A stretch of 64,000 bases of DNA, from positions 3,203,001-3,267,000 of the forward strand of contig JAJNNQ010000075.1 in the NCBI GenBank assembly GCA_027886175.1. Direction: 5' to 3'. Within the stretch, counting starts at the first letter, position 1; each line of letters begins with the position of its first letter. This document shows, one piece after another, positions 1 to 11,135 of the stretch. The stretch is from Phylloscopus collybita (lineage: Eukaryota > Chordata > Aves > Passeriformes > Phylloscopidae). A program made the position numbers and the translations under genes. The notes below the pieces were generated by a model that was given only the letters and a program-made list of their open reading frames with translations, was not told the DNA's origin and searched no databases.

Positions 1-289
1 TTTCTGCACACTAATAAATAATCCTTTTGGCATGCAGTTAGGACAAAGCTCAGTTGTCTGACCTGCCTTTTCTTTTGTATCCCATTACTTGAATTGCTGA
101 GCCAGATCCAAAAGTCCCCTGGGCTAAGGAAGTGAACCCCATTAATTTCAGCAAGGTCAGGATGAGGCTTAAGGCTGTCACCAAGCACAAGACTGGGTGA
201 AGTGGAATATGGCGTGGTCAAGGACCTCCTCCTGGAGCAGACATAGCACTGAGCTGCCCATGCTAAGTTAACAAGTGTGATGCCAAGCA

Positions 290-306
290 GTGAGTGAGTG
301 AGTGAG
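290..306. repeat. Short GTGA tetranucleotide repeat
   Basis: About four tandem copies of GTGA are directly visible. This is an ordinary short microsatellite with no associated gene. Confidence 0.7.
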
Positions 307-3300
307 GGAAGAGGCTGCAGGGCCTGTTTTCAGCACAGTGACCATCTGTTTCCTATTTGGCCCAAGAATGATGGAGCTGGTTGCGTCACACAACAATGAG
401 AAAGTATTTCAGAGCAAGTCCCCCTTTCCCAGTGCTGAGCAGGGACCTTTATCAGAATGAGGGAAAGCAGGTCAACCTCCATTCTCTGTCCCTCCCTTTA
501 TCCCATTTCTACCCAGATGCCTGCTGTACTTTTAAGGAAATGCTACCCACAGTCTCCCAGCCAGACAGACAAAATCCAGCCTGAGAGGTATAATATAACA
601 GCATAGGCCAACTGGCACGGTCAGACAGCACTCAGGAGGATGCGTGTTTACCCATCTTGGGCTTTGCAGACTGCCAGCTCCAAGAAACAGGGATTGCATG
701 GAAATCTGGGGGGCTGAGAGCTCAGTTAGGTATGAAGTAGGCTAAGCTCCAAGCTCTTTGAAGATTTTAGGAAGGGGGTTAACCCAAAGACTATTTGCTC
801 TGTAAGTAAAGATGGTTCTTGCAGCTCTGCATGAGCTCATGCCACAGCCACGAGTAATAAATAGTGCAAAACACAGCAAAATAAAGGTTTGCAGAGGCTG
901 CAAAGCTTCTCATTAGTTTAGCCATGCCCCTCACTGACTTCCATATGCCACCACACCATGGTGACAGGTAGCTGAACTGACTCACTTGAACACCTGCATG
1001 AGTATGTCTGATGGTAGAGAAAGAGACCTGGTTGAGATAATTTTTGGACTTGGAGAGGGGAAGAATTCAAAATCTTTGGAAAGGTTTAGCTTTGCTCAGA
1101 CACAAGGTCAGACTGCCTTTCTGTGCTGCAAAATGGGGCAATGTACCTTTCTCATGGGCTTGGAGTCCCACAATGGAAAAATCCTTAGCATCTGTAAACT
1201 GGGTGTTTGATCCAGCTCCATCTCATTAAAAGTACTCAGAGGAATTCTGTTGCATTGCTAGTTCAGTTCTCCATCCTTTCTGCTTGTAAGCCATGAGATG
1301 AGAGCAGTCCCACAAAGAAAGGAAGAGGCCATTCACCCAGACATCCATCAGTAACAATTTGATTAGAGGAAGATCTTTCCCACCACAGCCCAAGAGGCAG
1401 CTTTTCCACAGACTGTCAGAGAGGAAATCTTCAGGATTAATTAAATTTGCCGGGATTTCTTTCATGTAGTTGTTTAGATTTTGAGTTCAGATAGGGCAGA
1501 CTGGGAAAGCTCTAATGCAGCACTTCTTTGCATATTTACTTTGGCAAACACAACGTTACCTGTTGTTTTTCAGCAGTTTACAATATCTAGAGTTTATTTC
1601 ATTGCACATGGAGCTCAGTGGAAAAGGTGACAATGTAAGCCAGGACCTTGTATATGCTGATTATTTTAATTTTCTATTGGGATGTAACATGACATACATC
1701 CCTCAGTGGCATTGTGAGGATGAGGAACATTTGAATGTATTTGGAATTGCTTTCATTGATTTCATTGAGACAAGAAAGGCAAAATAAGATGAATATCAGA
1801 TGTTTGTGATAAGGGATCTCAGACTGAAGAGAAATCTCCCAGAGGAGGCAAGCTATTAGCAAGATGCAAAATCAGAGCAAACAGCCAGTGATGTTGAATT
1901 ACAATGAGAAGACAAATGCATGTGCAATTCAATACAGTTTAGTGCAAGCTCAGGGATGGGATGGGTGATTTTGTCTTCTCCCTTTGCTCAGATATGTGTC
2001 TGAACACAGATATACAAGTTCACACTGCACTCCAGGGGTATCAAAGTCTTTCTTTATTCCTTGGCTTCCACAGTGCTGCTCTCGATAGCATCTGCAAAGA
2101 GAAAGCTGGGAGCAGATCCAGGCATCTGCTCATTTCAGTTTGTTTTCATAATTAACGAGTGAAACAAACAAACAGAGAAGATGGTGAGAATTTTAGGAAA
2201 TCAGTAGAAAGCCGGCCAGGGTTCTGCATGAATTTTTCACAGGTGCCAGACTTTGCAACTCCACTACCTTCAGCCTATTTTGGGACCAGTTTTTCCTGTT
2301 TTTCCCTGACAATGTGCTTGGCACAAAATGTAAAGAGACAAGACTCTCCCTCAGGAGTCTGCAGGCTCAGTCAGACCCAGACAAAACGCCATGAGCATGT
2401 GTGCTACTTTGGCTGCCACTGGAGCTCAGTGCAGGGTGAGGTAATCTGGTCATTCCCAAAACAGACAACGTTCCAATGTCTGGTTTCTGCTGGAGATGGC
2501 CTAGAGGTAAAAGGGGACAGAAACTATCATTGTTCCTCTTTGCCCAGTAGTTCTTTGGGGCATTACACATGGCCTGACCCCCGGCTTCAGGATTTCAGTC
2601 CTGCAGTGTACTCTGGCACTGGGCTGGATCTCAGGAGGGATTTATGTTTGAGCACCAGCCATTCCAGTGGACAATTCAACTCCTGGGGCTTCAGTGGCTA
2701 CCTAAATAAAACAAATTGCCACTGGATTGGAAATAGTCTTCTGAGCTCAAGGACATTAAAAAACAGCTTTTTCCTTCAAACCACTTCTGCAGACTGAGAG
2801 GCAAGAAGAAACTAGAGCAATCCCCAGATTCCAGGCCAACAAGCTCAAGATCCATCATGATGGCAAAGTCATTTCTCCAAGAATTTTCACACCTGTTCTT
2901 CTAAATTCTCAGTCCTAATCTCTGCTTTTTCTCAACAAATGTTGTGCTTCACTCTCACCTGACTTGAATGAACCAAGAAGAGTAATCACAACTAGGCTGT
3001 AGCATCCTAAGAGGACTCTTGATCTTGAATGTTGACTATTGGCCAAACACTGGTGAGACATGTTAGGAGTGTTGTATGCAGGAAACGCAGAGAGATATGG
3101 TGAGCAAGCAGAAGAAGGTTTTGGCATTCATGAGGCAGGCTCAGAGCTGCTGTGGTGCTCTCTGAACGCAGTTAGTACTGTCCCTCCAAAACATTTTCTT
3201 TTGGCCAGCAGGGGCTCTCCTGAGGATCCACTTTTCACTTTTGTCCTCAGTAGCTGCCTCCTCCACTTTGTACACAGCCACCAACAGCTTGAAACATTTT

Positions 3301-3716
3301 ACAGGTGATAGAACACCTTTGGTCCATCATCCTGATCCCCATAAGCAACAAAAAGGATTAGAGGAAGGGGGAAAAAAGCTGCCAGAGGATAGGATATGCT
3401 TGGGGGAGCTGGACATCCAGACTCCCTCTGCAATTCCAGACTTCCACACTGACACACGCAGCCCAGGCACACTGCAATTCTCTGAGCGCTGGGAGATTGT
3501 GTTTGCAGCTCCTTGTCTCCCAGTCCTTCTGCATTTGGCTCATTGGTAGCAGGGATTTCAAACCCTCATAAATCAACTCTTTCAACATCATTCTCTGCTG
3601 ATCCAAGCTGATTTTTTTAACCTCAAAGCCCTGCCCAGCCACTTTGAGATATTCCAGACATTTTTCAGCCATTTATTTTTATTGAAACCATCCAAGTCTC
3701 TGTATATATTTGGTCC

Positions 3717-3732
3717 TTTTTTTTTTTTTTTT
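3717..3732. repeat. T16 homopolymer
   Basis: A run of 16 T. There is no recognisable retroposed sequence beside it that would make it a reversed poly(A) tail. Confidence 0.85.
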
Positions 3733-4074
3733 AATCTTTTTAATATACAAATCAGTTTAAAATAGTGTATAAGTCAGGAATGATTTGCAAATTAAACTGT
3801 CAAACCCTGGCAGGACTAGCAGCTGACGCTCTTAGCTTGAAATCTTCCGGCTGCTGTTGCTGTGAATGCAGATCTCTAGAAGATGCCACACAACCTGCTT
3901 CTGCTTTCTCAGAAAATTCAGCCTTTCCTTGATTTCAGGGAAATCTTACAGCTCCTGAAAACACTGCTGCATGTGGCTCTCTAATGGGATCACCTGCCCA
4001 AGGCAAGAGATACAGTATTTTAGGAACCAAATGCTGGTGTTATGGTTATGCAAAGGTTTTAAAATAATTTTTGA

Positions 4075-4114
4075 ATGATTTAAGGCCATTTTGAATCAAT
4101 GGCCTTAAAATCAT
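4075..4114. repeat. Hairpin-forming inverted repeat upstream of GPR20
   Basis: The left arm (4075-4090, ATGATTTAAGGCCATT) is the reverse complement of the right arm (4098-4114) except for one extra A in the right arm. The seven-base loop is TTGAATC. The arms contain the core AAGGCCATT/AATGGCCTT. It lies about 280 bases before the coding start in presumed intron. No function is known to me. Confidence 0.75.
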
Positions 4115-4328
4115 TTTTGTACTAGGAAGAGGAAGAGAAACTTGAAGTGAGGAGTGTGTGTCTTCCCTAAAACATGCACATGGAACCACTGGAAGACACT
4201 AATTATAAGCCCAGGTATTTTCCTTGAGATTATTGGTAATCCCACATTGGTAGATGGGGATCTACTACTCAGGATGTGGAAATGGTTAAAATGGTTTTAA
4301 GTGAAAAGATTTTGAGTCCTAAGGAATG

Positions 4329-4370
4329 CTGACATATTTATCACTCTACCTCTTGTTTCTTTTCTTCCAG
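4329..4370 (+). other. GPR20: 3' splice site of the GPR20 coding exon
   Basis: A branch-point-like TGCTGAC (4327-4333) precedes a pyrimidine tract rich in CT and TTC and a terminal CAG at 4368-4370. The exon would start at 4371, 20 bases before the ATG at 4391. This matches the usual gene plan of GPR20 and many class A receptors, where the whole protein sits in a terminal exon and the 5' UTR is split. The site is predicted from consensus, not from transcript data. Confidence 0.65.
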
Positions 4371-4390
4371 ATTGCAGGAAGTCAGTGACC

Positions 4391-5452
4391 ATGCCGACCT
4401 TCTCCACCCAACTGCCAGCCCTTGACTCTATCAACTCCACTGAGCAACCTAACTCCAACATCAATCTGTTCTCCAAGTTCATCCACTCAGACAAACAACT
4501 GTTCACAGATTTTTATAGCGTGTGGATTGTCCTGATGGTAGTCAATGCCATCATTTTCCTGGTGGGTGTTGTACTGAACAGCTTGGCACTGTATGTCTTC
4601 TGCTTCCGTACCAAGACAAAAACCACCTCTGTTATTTATACCATCAACTTGATCGTAACTGATCTCCTGGTGGGCTTTTCCTTGCCTGTCCGGATCATTA
4701 TGTTCTACAGTGCAGGGGATTGCAAGAATTGTCCCTTGGTTCACATCTTTGGCTACTTTGTCAACATGTACTGCAGCATCCTCTTCTTGACGTGCATCTG
4801 CGTTGACCGCTACCTGGCAATAGTGCAGGTGGAAGCCTCACGTAAATGGAGGAACCCCACCTGTGCCAAGGGGATCTGCATCTTCATTTGGATCTTTGCC
4901 ACTGTGGTGACTTTCTCCATCCTGACCATGGCAATAAGGTTTGCCGAGTGTTGCCTCTCCAAGATCCTGGTCCTGATGGTCTGCGAGTACTTCTTCCCCC
5001 TCATCATAATCATCTTCTTCACCACCAGGATTATGTGTGCCCTGTCCAAACCCAGCCTCATGCACCAGAGTCGAGAGAGGAGAATGAGGGCTGTGCAGCT
5101 CCTTATCACCGTCCTCATCATCTTCATGATCTGCTTCACTCCTTTCCATGTGCTACAGGTCGCAATCTCCATCAACCCAGATATGCCCCACAACGTCAGC
5201 CTCCTTGTCTACCACGTGACAGTGACTCTGAGTAGCCTCAATAGCTGCATGGACCCCATTGTCTATTGCTTTGTCACCAATAACTTCCAGTCAACCATGA
5301 AAAACATCTTCAGGAAAACCGAGCCAGAGCAAACTAATGCAGACATCCTGGGTATGAACAAGAACTCCAAGGGCTCCAACGCAATCATCACCTTCTCAAA
5401 CACAATAGGAAGCCCTCTGAGCTTGCCATCACCAAGCAGTGTCCAGATATAA
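4391..5452 (+). CDS. GPR20: GPR20, Gi-coupled orphan class A GPCR (intact)
   Basis: The frame encodes a 353-residue seven-transmembrane receptor, close to the 358 residues of human GPR20, which it resembles throughout: VIYTINLIVTDLLVG in TM2, SILFLTCICVDRYLAIV in TM3, VTLSSLNSCMDPIVYCFVT in TM7. GPR20 is a plasma-membrane orphan receptor reported to signal constitutively through Gi and lower cAMP. An extracellular N-terminus (1-43) carries an NST glycosylation site at N15. Helices lie at about 44-72, 80-106, 117-143, 158-182, 190-215, 232-262 and 269-293. Visible class A landmarks are N63 (TM1), D91 (TM2), DRY at 139-141, CFTPF in TM6 (248-252, no CWxP tryptophan) and DPxxY (288-292, instead of NPxxY). 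C114 and the C187-C188 pair are candidates for the TM3-ECL2 disulfide. A second NxS site (N268) lies in the third extracellular loop. I chose the ATG at 4391 (A at -3); the in-frame GTG two codons earlier is not a credible start. The frame has no stop or frameshift. Identity is firm; ligand is unknown. Confidence 0.96.
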   Translation: MPTFSTQLPALDSINSTEQPNSNINLFSKFIHSDKQLFTDFYSVWIVLMVVNAIIFLVGVVLNSLALYVFCFRTKTKTTSVIYTINLIVTDLLVGFSLPVRIIMFYSAGDCKNCPLVHIFGYFVNMYCSILFLTCICVDRYLAIVQVEASRKWRNPTCAKGICIFIWIFATVVTFSILTMAIRFAECCLSKILVLMVCEYFFPLIIIIFFTTRIMCALSKPSLMHQSRERRMRAVQLLITVLIIFMICFTPFHVLQVAISINPDMPHNVSLLVYHVTVTLSSLNSCMDPIVYCFVTNNFQSTMKNIFRKTEPEQTNADILGMNKNSKGSNAIITFSNTIGSPLSLPSPSSVQI

Positions 5453-5860
5453 CCCATCTGATGGGACACGTTCAGTAAGCTAGTGCCATGATGCTGGAAT
5501 ATTGATAGGATGCACAATACTATAGTTTTTGAACTCCTTGTGTTTTAGGCTGAGGTTCAGACTGACAGTGACGGAATTTATTCCTCAAGAACATTGTGGT
5601 CTGTTTGGAAATGGAACCTACAATGCTGTTAGTACCATACAAAAGAGTCTATTAATTACTGTTCCCGGCAGGGAAGTTTTCTTTGTATTTTAATACAGAC
5701 ATTTTGCTAGCAACAAACTCTTTACTGTGGTTTTCTTTTCATGTTTTGTCATCATAATGCAACACTTCTAGGATGACTTAGAAAGCAGGATAGCTCTGGT
5801 TTGTAATTAAAGAATTTTGTGCCTTGGGCATATGCTTAAGAATAAAGGACAAGAGGGATG
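5453..5860 (+). other. GPR20: GPR20 3' UTR
   Basis: A/T-rich sequence follows the TAA stop, with no further coding frame. Two polyadenylation hexamers close together (ATTAAA at 5806-5811 and AATAAA at 5841-5846) suggest the transcript ends near 5830-5870, giving a short 3' UTR of about 400 bases. The exact cleavage site cannot be seen. A longer UTR using a later signal is possible. Confidence 0.55.
5806..5846 (+). promoter_or_regulatory. Polyadenylation signals of GPR20
   Basis: A variant hexamer ATTAAA (5806-5811) and a canonical AATAAA (5841-5846) lie about 355 and 390 bases after the stop codon, with T-rich sequence just after the second. They are the nearest clustered signals downstream of GPR20 on its strand. 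Confidence 0.5.
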
Positions 5861-8800
5861 TTTCCAGAGCTATCCATTACAAAGATTTTAGATGCCAATG
5901 GAATGGGAAAGAAAGTAATCTAACCCACGTCACCACTCATTCTTTCCTGAAAAAGTCTGAACCTTCTCAGGGAAGAGATGAAGTCAAGCAGTGAAGTCTC
6001 TTCTTGACTATAAGAAAAAATACATGTCAATGTCTATATTTTCATACACATTGTCTGTGTTGGGGAGAGGTTAAGAATATGTTCCATTCTGTATTTGGAT
6101 CACTAAATCCCCTGAGTTGCAGAAGAGTATACAAAAATCTGTGAAAATGAACATGAGTCCCAGCAAACTCTGCTGTTCTGCTCTGTCTCCCTGAAGAACA
6201 GCCAAGATGAAAACCAGAACCAGACTATGATGCTATACTACTCCGGTTTGGTTTTTCTTCCTGACATGTTGTAACATCAGGGCTTACTGTCCTAATTCCC
6301 CCAGCAGTCCATCCACTCAGTCACTCAAAAGCCAATACCCCAAGCACAGAAAAAGAATGCATCTCAGGCATCTAGGCTGAAATTCACCCCAGGACCAACT
6401 CACTAGGATGTTTTAAAGAGCCATGTTTAAAAAGGCTCTTAAAGGCTTCAAGACACTAAGGATGCTGCAAAATTCTAGCCCTAATGGTGGGGGAATGTTT
6501 TAGATGACATTATATCAATGAAACAATGCAAATGCAAATGCAAAAAAAATTATCCTGTTGTGTGAACAGCAATAACTGTTGTTGCTCCACATTTCCTCAC
6601 TCACATCTATGGCCACTCTGTCTGGAAGGCTACTATGAATTCATCAAGTCTAGTGATCAGCTTTTCCTAGCACTCACTGGTGTTACCTGTCAGAAGAGCA
6701 GGCGTTGCTCCAAGCTGGAGCATCCTGGAATACTCTGCTTCCCTGAGATCTGACTGCGGTACAGCCGTCTCCATTCCACAGGAACACAACATAAACAATG
6801 CCTCAAACTGCCTCTTGCAACAGGGTGTGGCAAGAGTTTGCCTCTTGCAACACATATATGTTTCACCTAACCTGTTTCCCTGACCAATGCAATGAGTATA
6901 AAATTTGAACCATCAATAATACAGGGAACTGGGTGTTCCAGTACCTGTTTCAGGCAGTGGAGTTTGTAATCACCAGTAATTGCCATTGCCAGGCACGTGA
7001 GCTCTTTCCCAAGCAATGCAGCTGAGTCAGTGCCCATCTGCTGGGACCTCTATTCCTCGAAGAGGACTTTACCTCCAGGAGGTGGTGATGAGAGCCACCA
7101 ACACTTTGGCATCATCCCATGGGAGGGAAGACTGTTGTCCTGGTCATGGTTTCACTTCCCAGGGTCCAATTGTACCATGGTTTCCTTCTGCCCCATCTAT
7201 TTCCTTATTCCTGTAAATCACTGATACAGGCCCCTCACAGCCAACATCTGTCAAATGAAGCATCAGCACACAGGGATCAGGCTCTAACTTCTCAGCCAGG
7301 CTGGCCACTTCACATTTCTGCCACCATTTTCCTCCAGTCCCTCCTTCGGCAAAAGTAATTTTGTGCCTCAGAGGTCTGCACCTCCCTGCAAACTCCTGAT
7401 TACTCAAGCCACCAACCTACACACATGCTCAGATCTTCCCATGCCTCCCAAGCTGCTTGTAATGAAAATGTGTATCACATATATAGAGATGTTAACTGCA
7501 CTGTTTTGCCAAGGCTACCCAGAAAAATAGGAGGAAATGTGCAGGTCCTGTACATAGCTTATTTTAGTTTCTTTGTTCCAACAACCCATAGATTCACACC
7601 TCCCATTCTCTTGCTATCAACAGTATTTTTGCCATATACAGAAATGTCTTAACATCTTTCTCAGTTCAGTTGTTCATTTGAGGTCAGTATAAAATCTCTA
7701 AGATGATTTGCTTAGATTTTTTTAAGTTCCTAAACAGCGTCTCAGTCAAAGCTCTGTCTGCCCACTGTAAACTTCACTGGTCTGAATTCTCCTTACTGTC
7801 AGTGTATTATTCACTCCCCATAAAAGCCTCCTGAAACTGGATAATTCTCTTTATTTTTAATGTCTATTGCCTTATCCAGAGCTTTCAGTGGTTCTTCTTC
7901 CTCTTTAAAGCTCCAAAACAGGGTCTGGTCCCTTATCAAGGACACAGTATCTGAAAGTTGGAAAGAGACCAATTTTTTTTTTTTTTTTTTCACAAACTAA
8001 CCTACTTTTTTGTGACTTTTTGAGCTTTCTATTTAATCCATACTGTTTACACATCTTGCTTTTCTTCAGGATGCAGTACTTGCTAAACTTCTGCCCTATT
8101 TAAAATCACCCATTTGTGCTCAGGGCACAAAGTGGAAAACCAGAACCAAAAATTCAGCTATCATCAGAAATATCTCCCCAAACATCACAATTTTGGGGGG
8201 GCACTTTCCACCTGCCAGTTGCCATTGCTGCTGAAGCATCCCTCAGTTCTTTGTGATTCTGGAGACTGGGACAAGGTGTCTCACTCCCTGATCTGCAGTG
8301 TCCCTCTGCCCAGAGTATCTCCTTGGGTTGCCTCCCTCCCTGACCAACAGGGATTGGAATTGTCCTGTCCCTATTCCAACCTGCCCTTTCTCTAATGAGA
8401 ATAGCCACACACGACAAAATAGGGATGCTTCCAAGGACAATGTGAGTGATTCCATGCATCACTAAATACATGCAGAGACTGTCAAAGTAAAGGATACACA
8501 AGTCAGCTTTTGCAGAGCAGTCTTTTATGCAGAGTATTTAAAGATTTAGATGCCAAATTTCTGATGATTTCAAATTAAATCCAGTACTTAGCAGTCTTTG
8601 AGGATCTGGATCATTCCCTAGAGGCTGAAATAGTAATCAGGATGGATGGGCATTGCATGTCATACTACCACCACTGAGTCTGTGGTAGACAGAATGCATT
8701 CCCTAAAGAGCTAAACAGCAATAAAGAGCTCTGTAAAAAGCCCCGACCTTTCAGGGAATTACAGCACTCATTCCTCTTTGATGTGCTGTGCTTCTCTTGT

Positions 8801-10438
8801 GCATCTAAAATCCTATAAAGCGAATTAGAAATATCCTCTTCTACCAGCTGCCCAGAGGCCAGCAAAGAATGGTGGTGAAAAATCTCTCATGTCTTTCTTG
8901 GGATCTCGGTCATTCCTGGGACACAAAATCTCTACTAACCATGAGCCTGACTCAAAACACACAGATATCTGCAGCCTGTTGACATGCCAGGGGATGGGTA
9001 TCCAGAAACAGTTGAGTGTCTTTCTCTCCCTGCTGTGCGCCTCACCTGCACTGTATCCAGCAGAGCCCATGATTCAAAGCACTTCTGTCTTTACAAGGTT
9101 TTTCCTGTTACAGCCCAAAAACACGTAGCAAGGCAAAGATGCACAACTGCCAACCCTCAGTCACACTGCAAACAAGTCAGGTCCCAGCAAAGCTGAAGAG
9201 CTCGAATTCTGCACCAGAAAATGACCCCCTGATCCAACATGGGATTATCTGCCAGCCTAGCTTCCTCCTGGGCTCTGAGCAAGCTCTGCCCTCCCTCCAC
9301 AACCTCATGGTAACTGCCAAGAGGAAACAACACAGCCATGTGCAAGGGCAATTTCTTCCTTCTTTGTCCCTCTGGGGTTTGGTCTCTCTAAGATGTGTGC
9401 ACAAGAGTCTCATTAGTCAGGCTAATCAGCATTAGTAAGCACTGCTAGCAGGTGTGGGCTCTGTGGACAGAAAGGCTGAGGAAAGTGGAATTGCCATGTT
9501 TGGAATATGAGCACAGGTCACTCTGCCTCTTCTGTATCTGTCTTCCAGGTGTAAGGGCAGGAGTGGCTCTGGGCAAGGATTTGGGAGAAGACAGGTCTGA
9601 TCTCCACAGCTATTCTGGGATAGAGGAAGATGAGGAAGACATTGCAGAGGAATCTAAGCCACAAAGTAATAAAGGAGGAATGGAAGGACAGAGACTCAAA
9701 AGGTTAAAAAACAAGCTGAGTTCCATGAAGGGCAGGGCTAGTAAGAACAAGGATGAGGAAGGTAGGACAAGGGAAAAAAGATGGAACGGAGGGACATGAT
9801 ACCCGCAAAGGATGACATAGGAAAACAAGTGAGGGCTGGCTTGCTTTTCCCCTTCTGGACACAATTAGTCCCAAAACAGGAGCTCTGGGGAGGGTGCCAG
9901 TGCTTGGATCAGAGCTGGAAGACTCCCATTTTAGGAAGAAAAAGCTTTAAAGCAGAGCACTTTATCGCCCTTCCATGGTGAGGCCCAGGAAAGGGATGAG
10001 GGTGATCTCCCCACATTTATCTGAGCTTTTGTGGTCTTGCAGTAGAAGACAGGACAACCTCCAGTGTGCCGGGAAAGAGGAAGAGGGTCTTTATCCCTAC
10101 ACCCTTAGGAAAAGGGTGCTGGGGATGCAGGAGGGGATCTGGTGTGGTGTGGGTGCTCACGGACTCATATCAGCATCCGTTGTAAACACTGGCTACATGA
10201 TGAACAGGATTGTCATGGGAAGTACTGGGTGAGGCTTATGAGAGAGGGTGCCACCTGAAATGTCACATCACAGCACATGTCCCATGCTCTCCAGGGCAGG
10301 GGTTGCAGGGATTGCAGCATATCCCCTAGCACAAGAAATAACTGATCACTTCACTGTAGTATTTCAGTGCTTTGTGCTGGACCCTGTTTGGCTATTGGGG
10401 CCTAATGGGGATGCCAGGGAGAATATCTACTACAACCA
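5861..10438. other. Noncoding DNA downstream of GPR20
   Basis: No recognisable gene. Contents are a run of 18 T (7973-7990) and scattered A/T-rich sequence. One purine-rich stretch flanked by splice-like signals (9549-9761) is listed as a finding but is not accepted as an exon. Confidence 0.6.
7973..7990. repeat. T18 homopolymer
   Basis: A run of 18 T with no recognisable retrocopy next to it. Confidence 0.85.
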
Positions 10439-10580
10439 GAGAATCATAGGATTATTTGGTTGGAAAGGACCTATAAGATCATCAAGTCCAACCCTTCCCC
10501 CAGCTACGTCAAGGCCACCACTATGTCCCTAAGTGTCACATCTACACATCTTTCAAATATGTCATGGGATGATGAATCAC
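10439..10580 (-). mobile_element. CR1 LINE 3' fragment
   Basis: The plus strand reads GAATCATAGGATTATTTGG, then TTGGAAAGGACCTATAAGATCATCAAGTCCAACC-like sequence. This is the reverse complement of an avian CR1 3' end. The 'CACTATGTCCCTAAGTGTCACATCTACACATCTTT' type continuation is shared with the copy at 29861. It is 5'-truncated and carries no coding capacity. Confidence 0.85.
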
Positions 10581-11010
10581 GCACTTCCCATCTTTCTGAT
10601 TCCTTCTTCTTCAAATGCATCAAAAAACACCCAAATTTCCCTGGCAGAGATGTGAGTTTCTCTAAGTGTTCTTATAAGCAGCCAATGCTGGCAGGATACT
10701 AAGGTCTTAGCTCATGAAATTGTCCTTCACAATTCTTGATGATAGTGTCAGAGATGAGATTAATTTAGGTATGGAGGTATACCTATAGTTCTAACACAAG
10801 AGATTTTGCTTTTCCTTCATGGCTCTGTGCAGAGCTAACAGCACAGCTCAGGACTGAGGTTGCTCTTTCCAGCTGCTATGCAACAAGAAAGAGCCTGTCA
10901 GATGAAATAAAGCCGAGTTTACATGGAAGAGAAAGTCCTTGGTCACTTCACAGCACTCTCAGGGAAAGCTCACAGAGAGGAACTTCAGCCATCCCAATGA
11001 GAAGGTAAGT

Positions 11011-11135
11011 AGAATAATGGAATCATAGCATACCCTGAGTTTGAAGTGACCCATAAGTGACCCAGGAGTGAACCCAACTCCTGGCCCTGCACAGGACCAT
11101 CCCCAAGAGTCACACACCATGTGCCAAGAACTCTG
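11011..11135 (-). mobile_element. CR1 LINE 3' fragment (second subfamily)
   Basis: The segment reads GGAATCATAGCATACCCTGAGTTTGAAGTGACC and later CCAACTCCTGGCCCTGCACAGGACCATCCCCAAGAGTCACAC-like sequence. This is the reverse complement of the 3' end of the CR1 subfamily that also appears on the plus strand at 63400-63524. It is short, diverged and 5'-truncated. Confidence 0.8.

Larger units (their letters stand above)
1..4370. other. Noncoding DNA 5' of the GPR20 coding exon
   Basis: No reading frame here resembles a known protein. The stretch holds a short GTGA tetranucleotide run (about 290-306), a run of 16 T (3717-3732) and a hairpin (4075-4114). Because a good 3' splice site ends the stretch, at least its right part should be GPR20 intron. 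Whether a 5' noncoding GPR20 exon also lies here cannot be decided from sequence alone: I see no CpG island or convincing promoter in it. Confidence 0.6.

Noticed and set aside
2159..2797. 212-codon plus-strand open frame
   Set aside because: No recognisable domain, low-complexity or family resemblance. The start is not in a convincing context and there are no splice or promoter signals. Frames of this size occur by chance in 64 kb.
4487..5235. Several long frames antisense to or out of frame with GPR20
   Set aside because: They are shadows of the GPR20 coding sequence, with His/Pro- or Asp/Glu-rich products typical of mirror frames.
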